Shown: positions 32,850 through 41,900 of the stretch, piece by piece | Layout of the letters: each line of letters starts with the position of its first letter | Position numbering within the stretch: the first letter of the stretch is position 1 | Notes under the pieces: generated by a model | The model's database searches: none | What the model saw: the letters and a program-made list of their open reading frames with translations, nothing else | What the model was told of the DNA's origin: nothing | Assembly (NCBI GenBank): GCA_041602035.1 | Contig: JBFIHA010000001.1 | Location: forward strand, 215,606-279,605 | DNA length: 64,000 nucleotides | Direction of reading: 5' to 3' | Origin: JAOTVV01 sp041602035 | GTDB lineage: Bacteria > Gemmatimonadota > Gemmatimonadetes > Gemmatimonadales > GWC2-71-9 | Position numbers and translations under genes: made by a program

Positions 32850-33800
32850 TCAAGGGGCGGGGAGCGGAGGTCGCGACTCTGGAGGGCGGGTATCGGGTTT
32901 GCCTTCCAACCGGTTGTCGTAATACCGATAGGTGGGGTAGGCGAAGTCGATGTCCGCTTCGCGGGCGAAGGCCTCGAGCACTTCCTCCCAAATGGCCTGG
33001 GAGGTGCCCCGCCGCTTCCGGGGCTCGCAGAGGTAGCGGATGGTGAGTAGCACGCCGCTGTCGGCCACCCTGGCGTAGACGGTCGGCGTGAGGGTCGTGT
33101 AGAAGATCATGAAACGTCGGGCCACCTCGCTGATCTCGCGCTTTGCCGCGTCCGTGAGGTGGGCGGCATGTCTTCCCGCAATCTCCTCGAGGATCGCCTT
33201 GGCCTTCTTCCAGTTGCTTTCGAAGGTGACGAGCACCGGCAGCTCGTTCCAGATGTAGTTGAACCCCTTGGTGGAATTCGCGAGGGGCTCGGATAAGACC
33301 TTCCCGTTGGGGATGTGGATGATACGCCCCGTACTCTGATCGGCGTCCACCCAATTGCCGATCTCGAGCAGTGTGAACTGAAAGATCCGTAGGTCGATGA
33401 CGTCACCGGCATGGCCGTCGATCTCGACGCGATCGCCGACTTCGAACGGACGCCGCCACAGGATGAATCCCCAACCGGCCAGGTTCACGACCAGGTCCTT
33501 CAGCGCGATCGCAAGACCGGCTGACAGGAGGCCGAGGAACGTGGCGAGCGAGCCCATTCCCTCGAACCAGATCCGGCCGACGATGAGGATACCGATCGGG
33601 ACGACGATGTACGTCGCCGTTTTGCGCCAGCGGTAGCGGATCCGCACGTCGGTGGTGCGGTGCGACACGACCGCCAGCACGATTCGACGCACCACCCATA
33701 GCACGAGGATGGCCGCGAGCGACGCGACGACCCGGTCCACGGCACCCGCCGAGAGCCCGAACGTGCTCTGAATCCAATCGGTGACAGCGTTCATATCCAA
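32850..33800 (-). CDS. MscS-family mechanosensitive ion channel
   Basis: 316 residues. Two membrane helices (VDRVVASLAAILVLWVVRRIVLAVV and TATYIVVPIGILIVGRIW) are followed by the pore helix SLATFLGLLSAGLAIALKDLVVNLAGWGFIL. The MscS beta domain then has RRPFEVGDRVEIDGHAGDVIDLRIFQFTLLEI and IIHIPNGKVLSEPLANST, and a cytoplasmic alpha/beta cage follows. It probably opens on osmotic downshock in the inner membrane. There is a short N-terminus without the large accessory domains of MscK. It is separated from DUF4097 by 93 bp. Confidence 0.92.
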   Translation of the reverse strand: MDMNAVTDWIQSTFGLSAGAVDRVVASLAAILVLWVVRRIVLAVVSHRTTDVRIRYRWRKTATYIVVPIGILIVGRIWFEGMGSLATFLGLLSAGLAIALKDLVVNLAGWGFILWRRPFEVGDRVEIDGHAGDVIDLRIFQFTLLEIGNWVDADQSTGRIIHIPNGKVLSEPLANSTKGFNYIWNELPVLVTFESNWKKAKAILEEIAGRHAAHLTDAAKREISEVARRFMIFYTTLTPTVYARVADSGVLLTIRYLCEPRKRRGTSQAIWEEVLEAFAREADIDFAYPTYRYYDNRLEGKPDTRPPESRPPLPAP

Positions 33801-33867
33801 TCGGCTACCTAGGCAGGGTCTCCGGAAGTAAACTCGGCGGAACGCCGCTCGTCGATGGCCAGATGTG

Positions 33868-34521
33868 TCACGCTGAGACGAGCCGGGTTAGATCGTTCGG
33901 TGTTGCGATCCAGTGGTCCGGTGCATGGAGCTCGAGGTCGGACCGCGGGAACGGACCCCACGACACGGCCGCGGTCTGCACGCCGGCAGCGCGTCCGGCC
34001 ACGAGGTCGTGAGGGGAATCTCCCACGAAGATGGTGTGATCGCCGGGAACCGCGAGCAGCTCGAGTGCTCGATGAACAGGCTCGGGATCGGGCTTGGGCC
34101 GCTCGACGTCGTCCGCCCCCACGACGACCTCGAACAGACCGTCGTAGCCACATCGTCGGAGCCCGCGGTAGGCGCCTTCTCGGACCTTGGAGGTTACCAC
34201 GCCGAGCCGAATCCTCCGGCGGCTGAGGCTCTCGATGGCGTCGCGCACGCCGGGGAACGCGCGAACGGCATCGTCGTGATGCGCGAGGTTGTATTCCCGA
34301 TACGTCGCCACCATGGCGTCGATCTCGCCCGCGTCGTCGGTGAAGGTGCGGAATTGCGCTACGAGCGGTGTCCCCAGACCCTGCAGCCACGTCTCGTCCG
34401 GCGGCACGGTCCCACGATGGACCTTGAGAGTGTGCCGGTACGAGCTCAGGATGAGCTCCACGGAATCGATGAGCGTGCCGTCGAGATCGAACAGCATCGC
34501 GGTGATCGGCTGGCGGGGCAT
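33868..34521 (-). CDS. HAD-superfamily phosphatase (phosphoglycolate phosphatase-like)
   Basis: 217 residues from ATG 34521; a TTG nine bases earlier would overlap the -10 box. The HAD motifs are clear: motif I FDLDGTLIDS with the nucleophile Asp, motif II VVTSK, motif III Lys in ERPKPDPEPV, and motif IV IFVGDSPHDLVAGRAAG. The type C1 helical cap (ILSSYRHTLKVHRG to FPGVRDAIESL) fits Gph/PpaX-type phosphatases acting on phosphoglycolate or pyrophosphate-like small substrates. Cytoplasmic. TATATT 7 nt upstream of the ATG suggests leaderless expression. Confidence 0.88.
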   Translation of the reverse strand: MPRQPITAMLFDLDGTLIDSVELILSSYRHTLKVHRGTVPPDETWLQGLGTPLVAQFRTFTDDAGEIDAMVATYREYNLAHHDDAVRAFPGVRDAIESLSRRRIRLGVVTSKVREGAYRGLRRCGYDGLFEVVVGADDVERPKPDPEPVHRALELLAVPGDHTIFVGDSPHDLVAGRAAGVQTAAVSWGPFPRSDLELHAPDHWIATPNDLTRLVSA

Positions 34522-34528
34522 GGCGCGC

Positions 34529-34534
34529 AATATA
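34529..34534 (-). promoter_or_regulatory. -10 element seven bases before the HAD phosphatase ATG
   Basis: TATATT on the minus strand at 34534-34529, then GCGCGCC, then ATG 34521. The same AT-rich patch reads TATAAT on the plus strand at 34531-34536, so it could also serve the divergent DUF5916 gene at 34673. No -35 was identified on either strand. Confidence 0.5.
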
Positions 34535-34672
34535 ATCCCTCAGGTCGCCGCCGTACGGGGAGGATGGGAGGTGATCGTCGCCCCTCGGTGGCCTGGGCGC
34601 TATCTTTGACGATCGCTGGTTCGGTCCGGCCGCATGAGGCCGGGCCGGGACTCGCGGCACCCTCGCACCCAC

Positions 34673-37327
34673 ATGATTCGATTGCGTCCAATTACGTCTC
34701 TGGTGCTTCTCGCACTCGTCCTTCCCCTCTCCAAGGTGGGTGGCCAGGAGACGGCACGTGCCGTCCGCTCGAACGGGTCCGACCCAGTCATTGATGGTCG
34801 GCTCGACGATGTGGCGTGGGATCACGCGCCGCCACTCACGGGATTCCTGCAGCGAAACCCGCTCGAGGGTGCCGCCCCGAGTGAGTCGACGGAAGTGCGC
34901 TTCGTGTACACCGATCACGCGTTGTTCGTCGGCTTTCGAGCGTTCGATCGTGAGCCGGGGCGGATCATCGGTCGCTTGGTGCGGCGTGACCAGCGCATCG
35001 CGGCCGACAACTTCAGCCTGTACCTCGACACGTACCACGACAAGCGGACAGCGTTCGAGATCTCGATCAACCCCTCCGGTGCTCGGCGCGACGTGTTCAT
35101 CTACGGAGACGGGACCGGCCGCGACGACTCGTGGGATCCCGTCTTCGATTGGGGTAGCCGGACCGATTCGCTGGGGTGGACCGTCGAGCTGCGCATACCG
35201 TTTTCACAGCTGCGGTTCGCGGCGCGGGATTCCATGATCTTCGGCCTCCGCGTGCGCCGAGATATCAACCGCCGAAACGAGGAGGTGAATTGGCCCTTCT
35301 TCCCGCGCGACCTCGCCGGCGAGGTCTCGCAGTATGGGCAGCTCATGGGCTTCTCCGCCGTCCCGGCACCACGTCGGCTCGAGTTCCTCCCGTACGTCGC
35401 GGGAAGCACGGCTTTCGAGGCGTCTGAAGCCGGCAATCCGTTCGCCACCGGGCGGAGCTCCTCGGCGCGCACCGGGCTCGACGCCAAGCTCGGCATCACG
35501 AGCAGCGTGACGATGGATCTCACGGTGAATCCCGATTTCGGACAGGTGGAGGCCGATCCGGCGGAGGTGAACCTCACGGCGTTCGAGACTTTCTTCCAGG
35601 AGCGGCGACCGTTCTTCGTGGAAGGGACCAATCTGTTCGAGTTCGGTCTGCAGCCGTCGGAGCGTCGCGAGTTCGGGGGCGGTGGTGGCGGCGGCCAGGA
35701 GGGTCTGGTCTACACCCGCCGCATTGGGCGGTCGCCGCAGGTGTCGGCGGATGATGGCGGTGGGTATGCGGAACAGGTGTCGCAGACGACCATTCTCGGC
35801 GCGGCGAAGCTGAGTGGGCAGCTTGGCCGGGGATGGTCGTTTGGATTGGCACAGGCGGTGACGTCGAAGGAACGAGCCGCCGTCGTGGACGCGGCGGGGC
35901 TCGAAGGCACCTCGCCGGTCGAGCCGCTCACCAGCTACTCCGTGGCACGTGCCGAGCGCGTCGTGCGTAGCGGACAGCTGGCCTACGGCGCGGCGGCGAC
36001 GCTCACCGAGCGCCGGCTCGACGAGGCGGCGTTCGACGAACTCCACGGGCGGGCGTACACGGGCGGCGTCGACGTGGGCGGCCGATTCGGCCGCGATCAG
36101 TACGAGTTCGCTGCGGCACTCGCGGGCTCGCGCGTGGAGGGGTCCCAGGCGGCACTGCTCGAGACCCAAACAAGCTCGGCCCGGTACTATCAGCGTCCCG
36201 ATCAGGGCCATGTCACGCTCGACTCGACGCGGACGGCCCTCACCGGTCTGGCGGGCTACGCACGCGTCGCCAAGGTGACCGGGTTCCTCACGTGGGATGC
36301 TCGCTATGGAACTCGGAGCCCGGGGTTCGAGGTCAATGACCTGGGATTTCTGCGGGCGGCCGACCAACACGAACAGAGCCTGGAGGCGGAGTTGCGTTGG
36401 CTGGAGCCGGGGCCGGTGTTCCGCGAATTTCGCTGGCGGGTTGAGGAGCAGGCCTCCTTCACGTGGGGTGGCGAGCGGACCCGGACATCGGTCGAGAGCC
36501 GCGTTTCGGCGTCGTTTCTCAACTACTGGAACCTCAATGTCAACGCGGAGCGTTCGTTCCCGAGCCTCAACACGCGCCTGCTCCGCGGTGGGCCGGCGTT
36601 TGCCGAACCGGGGCAGTGGGAGTTCCGGGGCGGGGGCCGGACCGATTTCCGCCGCAGCATTTGGGCGAGCCTGGGCATGAGCTACAGCACCGAAGACGAG
36701 ACCGGCGCACACCGTTGGGGGGTCAACGCCAATCTGCGATGGCGGCCGCCGGGCAGCTTTTCGATGAGTCTCGAAGGGCGGGTCAACTGGACCACGACCG
36801 ACCGGCAATACCTTACGCAGCGGACCGCCATCGACTCGACGTTCTACCTGCTCGGCGAGCTGGACCGCCGCGAGGTCTCGCTGGAGCTCCGTGCCGACGT
36901 CGCCCTGACGCCGCGTCTCTCGTTCGAGGTCTACGCGGAACCGTTCGTGTCCGCCGGTCGCTACGACGTTATCAAGCTCGCCGCTGATCCGCGGGCGGAG
37001 GTGTACGCCGATCGCTTCGATGTGCTGGAGCCGGATCGGCTGACGCGACCCGGGGGTGAAGAGGACGTCGCGGTCGACGTGGATCGGGACGGCACCACGG
37101 ACTTCACGTTTTCCGAGCCGGACTTTCGCGTCGTGTCGCTGCGAACGAACGCGGTGCTCCGTTGGGAGTTCCGTCCCGGATCGACACTCTTCGTGGTGTG
37201 GCAGCAGAACCGCCGCGAGCGGGACGAGACGGGTACGCTGGATGCCGGTTCAGCGCTGTTCGATGCGGTCCGCGCGTCCGGCAGTCACGTCGTTGCGGTC
37301 AAGGTGGCCTATTGGTTCGGGCTGTGA
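34673..37327 (+). CDS. DUF5916 outer-membrane protein, larger paralogue
   Basis: 884 residues from ATG 34673 (MIRLRPITSLVLLALVLPLSKVGGQ signal peptide); an ATG 39 bp upstream gives a poor signal sequence. The CBM9-like N-terminal domain is DPVIDGRLDDVAWDHAPPLTGF to GWTVELRIPFSQLRF. The DUF5916 hallmark follows (LTVNPDFGQVEADPAEVNLTAFETFFQERRPFFVEGTNLFEFG), then a glycine loop (GGGGGGGQ). The rest is a long beta-barrel ending AVKVAYWFGL. It is a paralogue of the 29.4-31.6 kb protein. It is the first gene of a co-directional run with the amidohydrolase, D-aminoacylase and serine hydrolases, and may be the outer-membrane gate or sensor for their substrate. Confidence 0.85.
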   Translation: MIRLRPITSLVLLALVLPLSKVGGQETARAVRSNGSDPVIDGRLDDVAWDHAPPLTGFLQRNPLEGAAPSESTEVRFVYTDHALFVGFRAFDREPGRIIGRLVRRDQRIAADNFSLYLDTYHDKRTAFEISINPSGARRDVFIYGDGTGRDDSWDPVFDWGSRTDSLGWTVELRIPFSQLRFAARDSMIFGLRVRRDINRRNEEVNWPFFPRDLAGEVSQYGQLMGFSAVPAPRRLEFLPYVAGSTAFEASEAGNPFATGRSSSARTGLDAKLGITSSVTMDLTVNPDFGQVEADPAEVNLTAFETFFQERRPFFVEGTNLFEFGLQPSERREFGGGGGGGQEGLVYTRRIGRSPQVSADDGGGYAEQVSQTTILGAAKLSGQLGRGWSFGLAQAVTSKERAAVVDAAGLEGTSPVEPLTSYSVARAERVVRSGQLAYGAAATLTERRLDEAAFDELHGRAYTGGVDVGGRFGRDQYEFAAALAGSRVEGSQAALLETQTSSARYYQRPDQGHVTLDSTRTALTGLAGYARVAKVTGFLTWDARYGTRSPGFEVNDLGFLRAADQHEQSLEAELRWLEPGPVFREFRWRVEEQASFTWGGERTRTSVESRVSASFLNYWNLNVNAERSFPSLNTRLLRGGPAFAEPGQWEFRGGGRTDFRRSIWASLGMSYSTEDETGAHRWGVNANLRWRPPGSFSMSLEGRVNWTTTDRQYLTQRTAIDSTFYLLGELDRREVSLELRADVALTPRLSFEVYAEPFVSAGRYDVIKLAADPRAEVYADRFDVLEPDRLTRPGGEEDVAVDVDRDGTTDFTFSEPDFRVVSLRTNAVLRWEFRPGSTLFVVWQQNRRERDETGTLDAGSALFDAVRASGSHVVAVKVAYWFGL

Positions 37328-37370
37328 CGGCGTGCGCCGCGTGGCCCTTTCTCTGTCGAGGTGAGTACGC

Positions 37371-38972
37371 ATGAGGCGACGCCATCTCCTGTCCGCGGGT
37401 GTGCTTGCGGTCGCGCTCGCAGCCCCACTCGCCGCCGCAACAGCGCAGGGACCACCGTCCACCGCGGCACTCAAGCGCGAGGTCGTGCAGGAAGTGACCT
37501 CGATGCAGAAGCTGTCGCAGGAGATCGTGGACATGGTCTTCAGCTTCTCGGAACTCGGGTTCCAGGAGCGCTGGACCGTGGAGTATCTGACTGATATCCT
37601 GCGCCGCGAGGGCTTCCGGGTCGAGACTGGCTGCGCGGATATGCCGACCTGTTACGTGGCGAGCTGGGGCAGTGGCACGCCGGTGATTGGGGTGATGGGC
37701 GACATCGACGGGCTGCCTGAAACGTCGCAGAAGCCCGGCGTCGCCTATCACGATCCGCTGATCTCGGGGGGACCGGGACACGGTGAGGGACACAACAGCG
37801 CACCCGCGGTTGACCTGGTCGCCGCCATCGCCGTCAAACGCGTAATGGAACGCCACCGACTCCCCGGCGAAATCCGCGTCATCCCCGGGGTGGCGGAAGA
37901 GCTCGTGGCGAGCAGAACCTACATGGTGATGGCCGGAATGTTCGACGATCTGGACGCGATGCTCTCCACACACGTGAGCAGTCGCACGTCGACCACGTAT
38001 GGGGTCAGCGGTTCGGGTCTGGTCTCGACGGTCTTCACGTTCCGCGGCCGGACGGCACACGGAGCTGGCTCGCCGTGGGCTGGTCGCTCGGCGCTGGATG
38101 CGGTGGAGTTGATGAACGTCGCGTGGAATTTCCGCCGCGAGCACCTGCGCCTGCAGCAGCGATCGCATTACGTGATCGTCAACGGCGGCAACCAGCCCAA
38201 CGTCGTGCCGGGTGAGGCGGCCGTGTGGTACTACTTCCGCGAACTCGACTATCCACGCATCAAGGCGCTCCACGAGCTGGGGCAGACCATGGCCCATGCC
38301 GCGAGCCTGATGACCGAGACGACGGTGGAGGAGCGCGTCCTCGGGTCGGCGTGGCCGCAAACCTACAACAAGCCCATGGCAGAACGGATGCAGCGCAACA
38401 TCGACGCCGTCGGGATGCCCCGCTGGTCCGAGGCCGACATCGCGCTCGCCAAGGCCGTCCAGCGTGAGCTGGGTCGCGACACCGTAGGGCTGCCGACCGC
38501 CGTGGATTCCCTCCGTGAGGCGGACCAAGGGATGGGTGGTGGCAGCGACGACATCGCCGAGGTGTCGTGGAAGGTGCCGACGGTACGTCTCCGCTATGCC
38601 GCCAACATCCCGGGTACCATTGGGCATCACTGGTCATCCGCTATCGCCATGGCGACGCCCATCGCGCACAAGGGCGCCAACCACGCCAGTCGGATCGTGG
38701 CCATGACGGCGATCGATCTGTTGACGGATCGACACCTCCTGGACGACGCGAAGCGGTATCACCGCGAGGTGCAGACCAAGGAGTTCCAGTGGACATCGCT
38801 CATTCCAGCCGGCACGGCGGCCCCGGCACACCTGAACGTCGACAAGATGGCCCAACACCGACCACACCTCGAGCAGCTGCGGTACGATCCGAGTCGCTAC
38901 GCGACGTACCTCGAACAGCTGGGGATCACGTATCCGACGCTCGTCAGGCCGACAGACGAGGACTCGCGATGA
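37371..38972 (+). CDS. Exported M20-family amidohydrolase (AbgB-like)
   Basis: 533 residues with a signal peptide (MRRRHLLSAGVLAVALAAPLAAATAQ), preceded by GAGGTGAG. The M20 core shows VIGVMGDIDGLPE (metal-binding Asp), GHGEGHNSAP (metal-binding His) and VIPGVAEELVASRTYM (catalytic and metal Glu). The dimerisation lid insertion contains GRTAHGAGSPWAGRSALDAVELMNV, and the final metal His is in IPGTIGHHWSS. Its length and motifs resemble AbgB-type aminobenzoyl-glutamate/indole-acyl amidohydrolases. It hydrolyses an amide bond of an N-acyl amino acid, probably in the periplasm. Its stop overlaps the D-aminoacylase ATG. Confidence 0.88.
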   Translation: MRRRHLLSAGVLAVALAAPLAAATAQGPPSTAALKREVVQEVTSMQKLSQEIVDMVFSFSELGFQERWTVEYLTDILRREGFRVETGCADMPTCYVASWGSGTPVIGVMGDIDGLPETSQKPGVAYHDPLISGGPGHGEGHNSAPAVDLVAAIAVKRVMERHRLPGEIRVIPGVAEELVASRTYMVMAGMFDDLDAMLSTHVSSRTSTTYGVSGSGLVSTVFTFRGRTAHGAGSPWAGRSALDAVELMNVAWNFRREHLRLQQRSHYVIVNGGNQPNVVPGEAAVWYYFRELDYPRIKALHELGQTMAHAASLMTETTVEERVLGSAWPQTYNKPMAERMQRNIDAVGMPRWSEADIALAKAVQRELGRDTVGLPTAVDSLREADQGMGGGSDDIAEVSWKVPTVRLRYAANIPGTIGHHWSSAIAMATPIAHKGANHASRIVAMTAIDLLTDRHLLDDAKRYHREVQTKEFQWTSLIPAGTAAPAHLNVDKMAQHRPHLEQLRYDPSRYATYLEQLGITYPTLVRPTDEDSR

Positions 38973-40699
38973 CCGAGCGTCGTGGGATGGGGAGACGAGA
39001 CGCGCGACATGCCCTGGTCGGGGCGCTGGTTCTGTTTGCTGCGCTGGCGGTGACGCCCTCGGCGCACGGACAGGCGCCGACCTACGACGTGCTGATCCGG
39101 GGTGGTCGGGTGCTGGATGGAACCGGGAACCCGTGGCGATACGCGGACGTGGGGATTCGGGATGGACGCATCGTGGCGGTGGGACGCCTGCAGGGCGCCA
39201 CCGCCGGGCGCCTGATCGACGCCAGGGGCAAGGTCGTGACTCCCGGGTTCATCGACATTCACTCGCACGCCGACGATCCCAACTACGGACCCCGTGGGCT
39301 TCGCTCGTCGGACCCGCAACGCCGGGCCGCGCCCAACCTCGTGATGCAGGGCATCACCACGGTCGTAGTGAACCAGGACGGCCGTTCCCCGGTGGCCATC
39401 GGTGGCCAGAAAGCCGAGCTGGATCGACTTGGCATCGGAGTGAATGCGGCGTTGATGGTGGGGCACGGCAGCGTCCGCGGCGAGGTGCTCGGTGACGACG
39501 TGCGCCGTGCGGCGACCGCGGCCGAGGTGGCTCGCATGCGGGACCTCGTGCGACGCGGCATGGAGCAGGGGGCCTGGGGCCTGTCCGCCGGCCTGGAGTA
39601 CGTGCCGGGTCGGTGGAGCACGACGGATGAAGTCGTGGCACTGGTCAACGAAATCGTGCCCTTCACGGGCGTGTACATCGCGCACGAGCGAAGCGAAGGG
39701 GCGGACCCCATGTGGTATTGGCCGAGCCAACACGAAGGCCGCCCACCGTCGCTCATCGACGCGGTGCGAGAAACGATCGAGATCGGTGAGCGTACGGGCG
39801 CGACGGTGGTAGCCTCCCACATCAAAGCCAAAGGTGCCAATTACTGGGGCGCGAGCGCGGTCGTCATCCGGCTCATCAACGACGCACGGGCACGCGGTGT
39901 CGCGGTCTACGCGGACCAATACCCCTACAGTACCACCGGGAGTGACGGGCGCACGGTGCTGATTCCCGACTGGGTCTGGGAATCGGAGCGGCCGCGCCAG
40001 CGAGACTTCTCCGGCGCGCTGCGGCGCGTGCTCGCGAGCGATTCCTTGGCCGCGCTGCTCCGGACCGACATCGCTCACGAGATCCAGCGTCGCGGCGGCG
40101 CCGCCAACGTCATGGTGATGGAGTATCCGAACACCGATGTGGTAGGTCGCTCCGTGGCCCAACTCGCGGCCGAGCGCGGTGTGGGATCGGTCGATGTCGC
40201 GATCGCGCTCCAACTCGAGGGCGACTCCACCGTGCGGGGCGGGGGTGCGTTGCGCGGCTTCTCGCTCTCGGAGTACGACATCGAACCGTATGCCGCGCAG
40301 GAGTGGACCGTCACGGCGACCGACGGGTGGATCGCGCTGCCGGAGGACGGGCTCACCCACACCCGCGTGTATGGCAGCTTTCCCCGCAAGATCGGCTACT
40401 ACGCGCGAGAACGGGGCGTGCTCACAGTCGCCGCGGCGGTGCGGTCTGCCACGTCGCTCCCGGCGGCCGTCATGGGATTTCAGGATAGGGGCGCCATCCG
40501 CGAGGGATCCGTGGCCGACCTGGTCGTGCTCGATCTCGAATCGCTTGCGGACAACGCCACATTCTTCGAGCCACACCGCTATCCGAGCGGCATCGAGTAC
40601 GTGCTGATCGGGGGGCGGTTTGCTGTGGACGGCGGCCGTCCCACCGGCGCACTGATCGGCCGGGTGCTCACGCGCGGCGACCAGCGCCGGGGATCCTGA
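38969..40699 (+). CDS. Exported D-aminoacylase / N-acyl-D-amino-acid deacylase
   Basis: 576 residues from ATG 38969 (ATGA overlap with the amidohydrolase), with a signal peptide ending PSAHGQ. It is an amidohydrolase-superfamily TIM barrel: YDVLIRGGRVLDGTGNPWRYADVGI, GFIDIHSHADD (HxH metal site), a cysteine-free GLEYVPGRWSTTDE, VVASHIKAKGANYWG (metal His and nearby Lys), ADQYPY and DGWIALPEDG (catalytic Asp region near the C-terminus), and REGSVADLVVLDLE. Family members release D-amino acids from N-acyl-D-amino acids. Together with its neighbour it suggests breakdown of acylated or cell-wall-derived D-amino-acid compounds. Confidence 0.9.
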   Translation: MTERRGMGRRDARHALVGALVLFAALAVTPSAHGQAPTYDVLIRGGRVLDGTGNPWRYADVGIRDGRIVAVGRLQGATAGRLIDARGKVVTPGFIDIHSHADDPNYGPRGLRSSDPQRRAAPNLVMQGITTVVVNQDGRSPVAIGGQKAELDRLGIGVNAALMVGHGSVRGEVLGDDVRRAATAAEVARMRDLVRRGMEQGAWGLSAGLEYVPGRWSTTDEVVALVNEIVPFTGVYIAHERSEGADPMWYWPSQHEGRPPSLIDAVRETIEIGERTGATVVASHIKAKGANYWGASAVVIRLINDARARGVAVYADQYPYSTTGSDGRTVLIPDWVWESERPRQRDFSGALRRVLASDSLAALLRTDIAHEIQRRGGAANVMVMEYPNTDVVGRSVAQLAAERGVGSVDVAIALQLEGDSTVRGGGALRGFSLSEYDIEPYAAQEWTVTATDGWIALPEDGLTHTRVYGSFPRKIGYYARERGVLTVAAAVRSATSLPAAVMGFQDRGAIREGSVADLVVLDLESLADNATFFEPHRYPSGIEYVLIGGRFAVDGGRPTGALIGRVLTRGDQRRGS

Positions 40700-40736
40700 G
40701 CCGATGCAGAGTGTTCGCCCCACGGGGAGGACCACG

Positions 40737-41900
40737 ATGTCACGAATGATCAGGGCCACACCGTCGACCGCGCTCCGCGGCCTGCTGTTGTGCGTCGTGC
40801 TGCCTGTGACTGCAGGGGCGCAGACGCATCTCAAGCTCGCCGAAGCCCCCGGCTCGGGCCGGTACGCGAGCGCGGTCGACAGTGCCCGTATGATCCTCGA
40901 CTCGTTGATGCGGGCCAACCAGATCCCTGGGCTATCGATTGCGGTCTCGGTGCACGGTGCGGTGGCGTGGTCTGAAGGGTTAGGCTATGCCGATCTCGAG
41001 CTCGAGAGCCCTGTCACCACCACGACGCGGTTCCGCATCGGCTCGATCTCGAAGTCGCTGACCGCCACGGCCTTGGCGCAACTGTACGAGCGGGGAGCGC
41101 TGGACTTCGACGCCACCGTGCAACGGTACGTGCCGACCTTTCCCGAGAAGCGCTGGCCCGTCACGGTGCGTCACGTGGCAGGACATCTCGCGGGGATCCG
41201 TCACTACGCATCCGACGACGAATTCTTGCTCAACCGCCGCTTTCGGACCGTGCAGGATGGCCTGGCGTTGTTCCAGGACGACACCCTCATGTTCGAGCCT
41301 GGGACGCGGTATCTCTACTCCACCTTCGGGTGGAATCTGCTGAGCGCCGTGGTCGAGCAGGCATCCGGACGCGAGTTCCTCGGCTACATGCACGAGCAGG
41401 TCTTCCGTTCCCTCCGCATGCGGCACACGGTGGCGGATCACGTGGACAGCATCGTGTCGGGTCGGACTCGGTTCTATGCGCGGGCGCGGGACGGTGCCGT
41501 GGTCAATGCCCCAGTGGTGGACAACAGCTACAAGTGGGCGGGCGGTGGATTCTTGTCGACGCCGGAGGATTTGCTGCTGTTTGCCAACGCACACTTGGAC
41601 GGAACGATCCTTCGACCCGAGACCGTTGCCCTGCTGTGGACGTCGCAGCGGACCAGTGACGGCACCGAGACGGGCTACGGGATCGGGTGGCGCGCGGCGG
41701 ACATTCGTGGACACCGGGTTATCTCCCACAGTGGAGGCTCGGTCGGCGGGAACTGTCTGCTCCTGATCTACCCCAACGCCGGGGTGGCACTTGCCGTCAC
41801 GGCGAACGTCTCGAACGCAGGGTACGCGCGCGTACCGCAGCGGATCGCCGAACTGTTTGTGGCGGCGATCCCCAGCGGTTCGGAGGATCTGCGCAGATGA
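40737..41900 (+). CDS. LACTB-like serine hydrolase
   Basis: 387 residues from ATG 40737, chosen because GGGGAGG lies 6-13 nt upstream; an ATG at 40704 has no such site. Signal peptide ends VTAGAQ. Class-C beta-lactamase/penicillin-binding fold: SxxK motif Ser103-Ile-Ser-Lys106 in RIGSISKSLTA, a YSTFGWNLLSAV block with the second-motif tyrosine, and HSGGSVGGNC as the third motif. IPGLSIAVSVHGAVAWSEGLGYADLE and HLAGIRHY closely follow LACTB-type enzymes. It is probably a periplasmic peptidase or esterase. Its stop overlaps the start of a paralogue. Confidence 0.9.
   Translation: MSRMIRATPSTALRGLLLCVVLPVTAGAQTHLKLAEAPGSGRYASAVDSARMILDSLMRANQIPGLSIAVSVHGAVAWSEGLGYADLELESPVTTTTRFRIGSISKSLTATALAQLYERGALDFDATVQRYVPTFPEKRWPVTVRHVAGHLAGIRHYASDDEFLLNRRFRTVQDGLALFQDDTLMFEPGTRYLYSTFGWNLLSAVVEQASGREFLGYMHEQVFRSLRMRHTVADHVDSIVSGRTRFYARARDGAVVNAPVVDNSYKWAGGGFLSTPEDLLLFANAHLDGTILRPETVALLWTSQRTSDGTETGYGIGWRAADIRGHRVISHSGGSVGGNCLLLIYPNAGVALAVTANVSNAGYARVPQRIAELFVAAIPSGSEDLRR

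Noticed and set aside
34531..34536. TATAAT on the plus strand as a certain promoter for the larger DUF5916 gene
   Set aside because: It is over 130 nt from the ATG and has no -35; the same bases serve better as the minus-strand -10 for the HAD gene, so it was noted only as a possibility.
35204..36808. A 534-codon minus-strand open frame
   Set aside because: Antisense of the DUF5916 barrel gene; composition typical of shadow frames.
38897..40918. A 673-codon minus-strand open frame
   Set aside because: Antisense of the D-aminoacylase; no signal peptide, domain or ribosome site, and biased composition.
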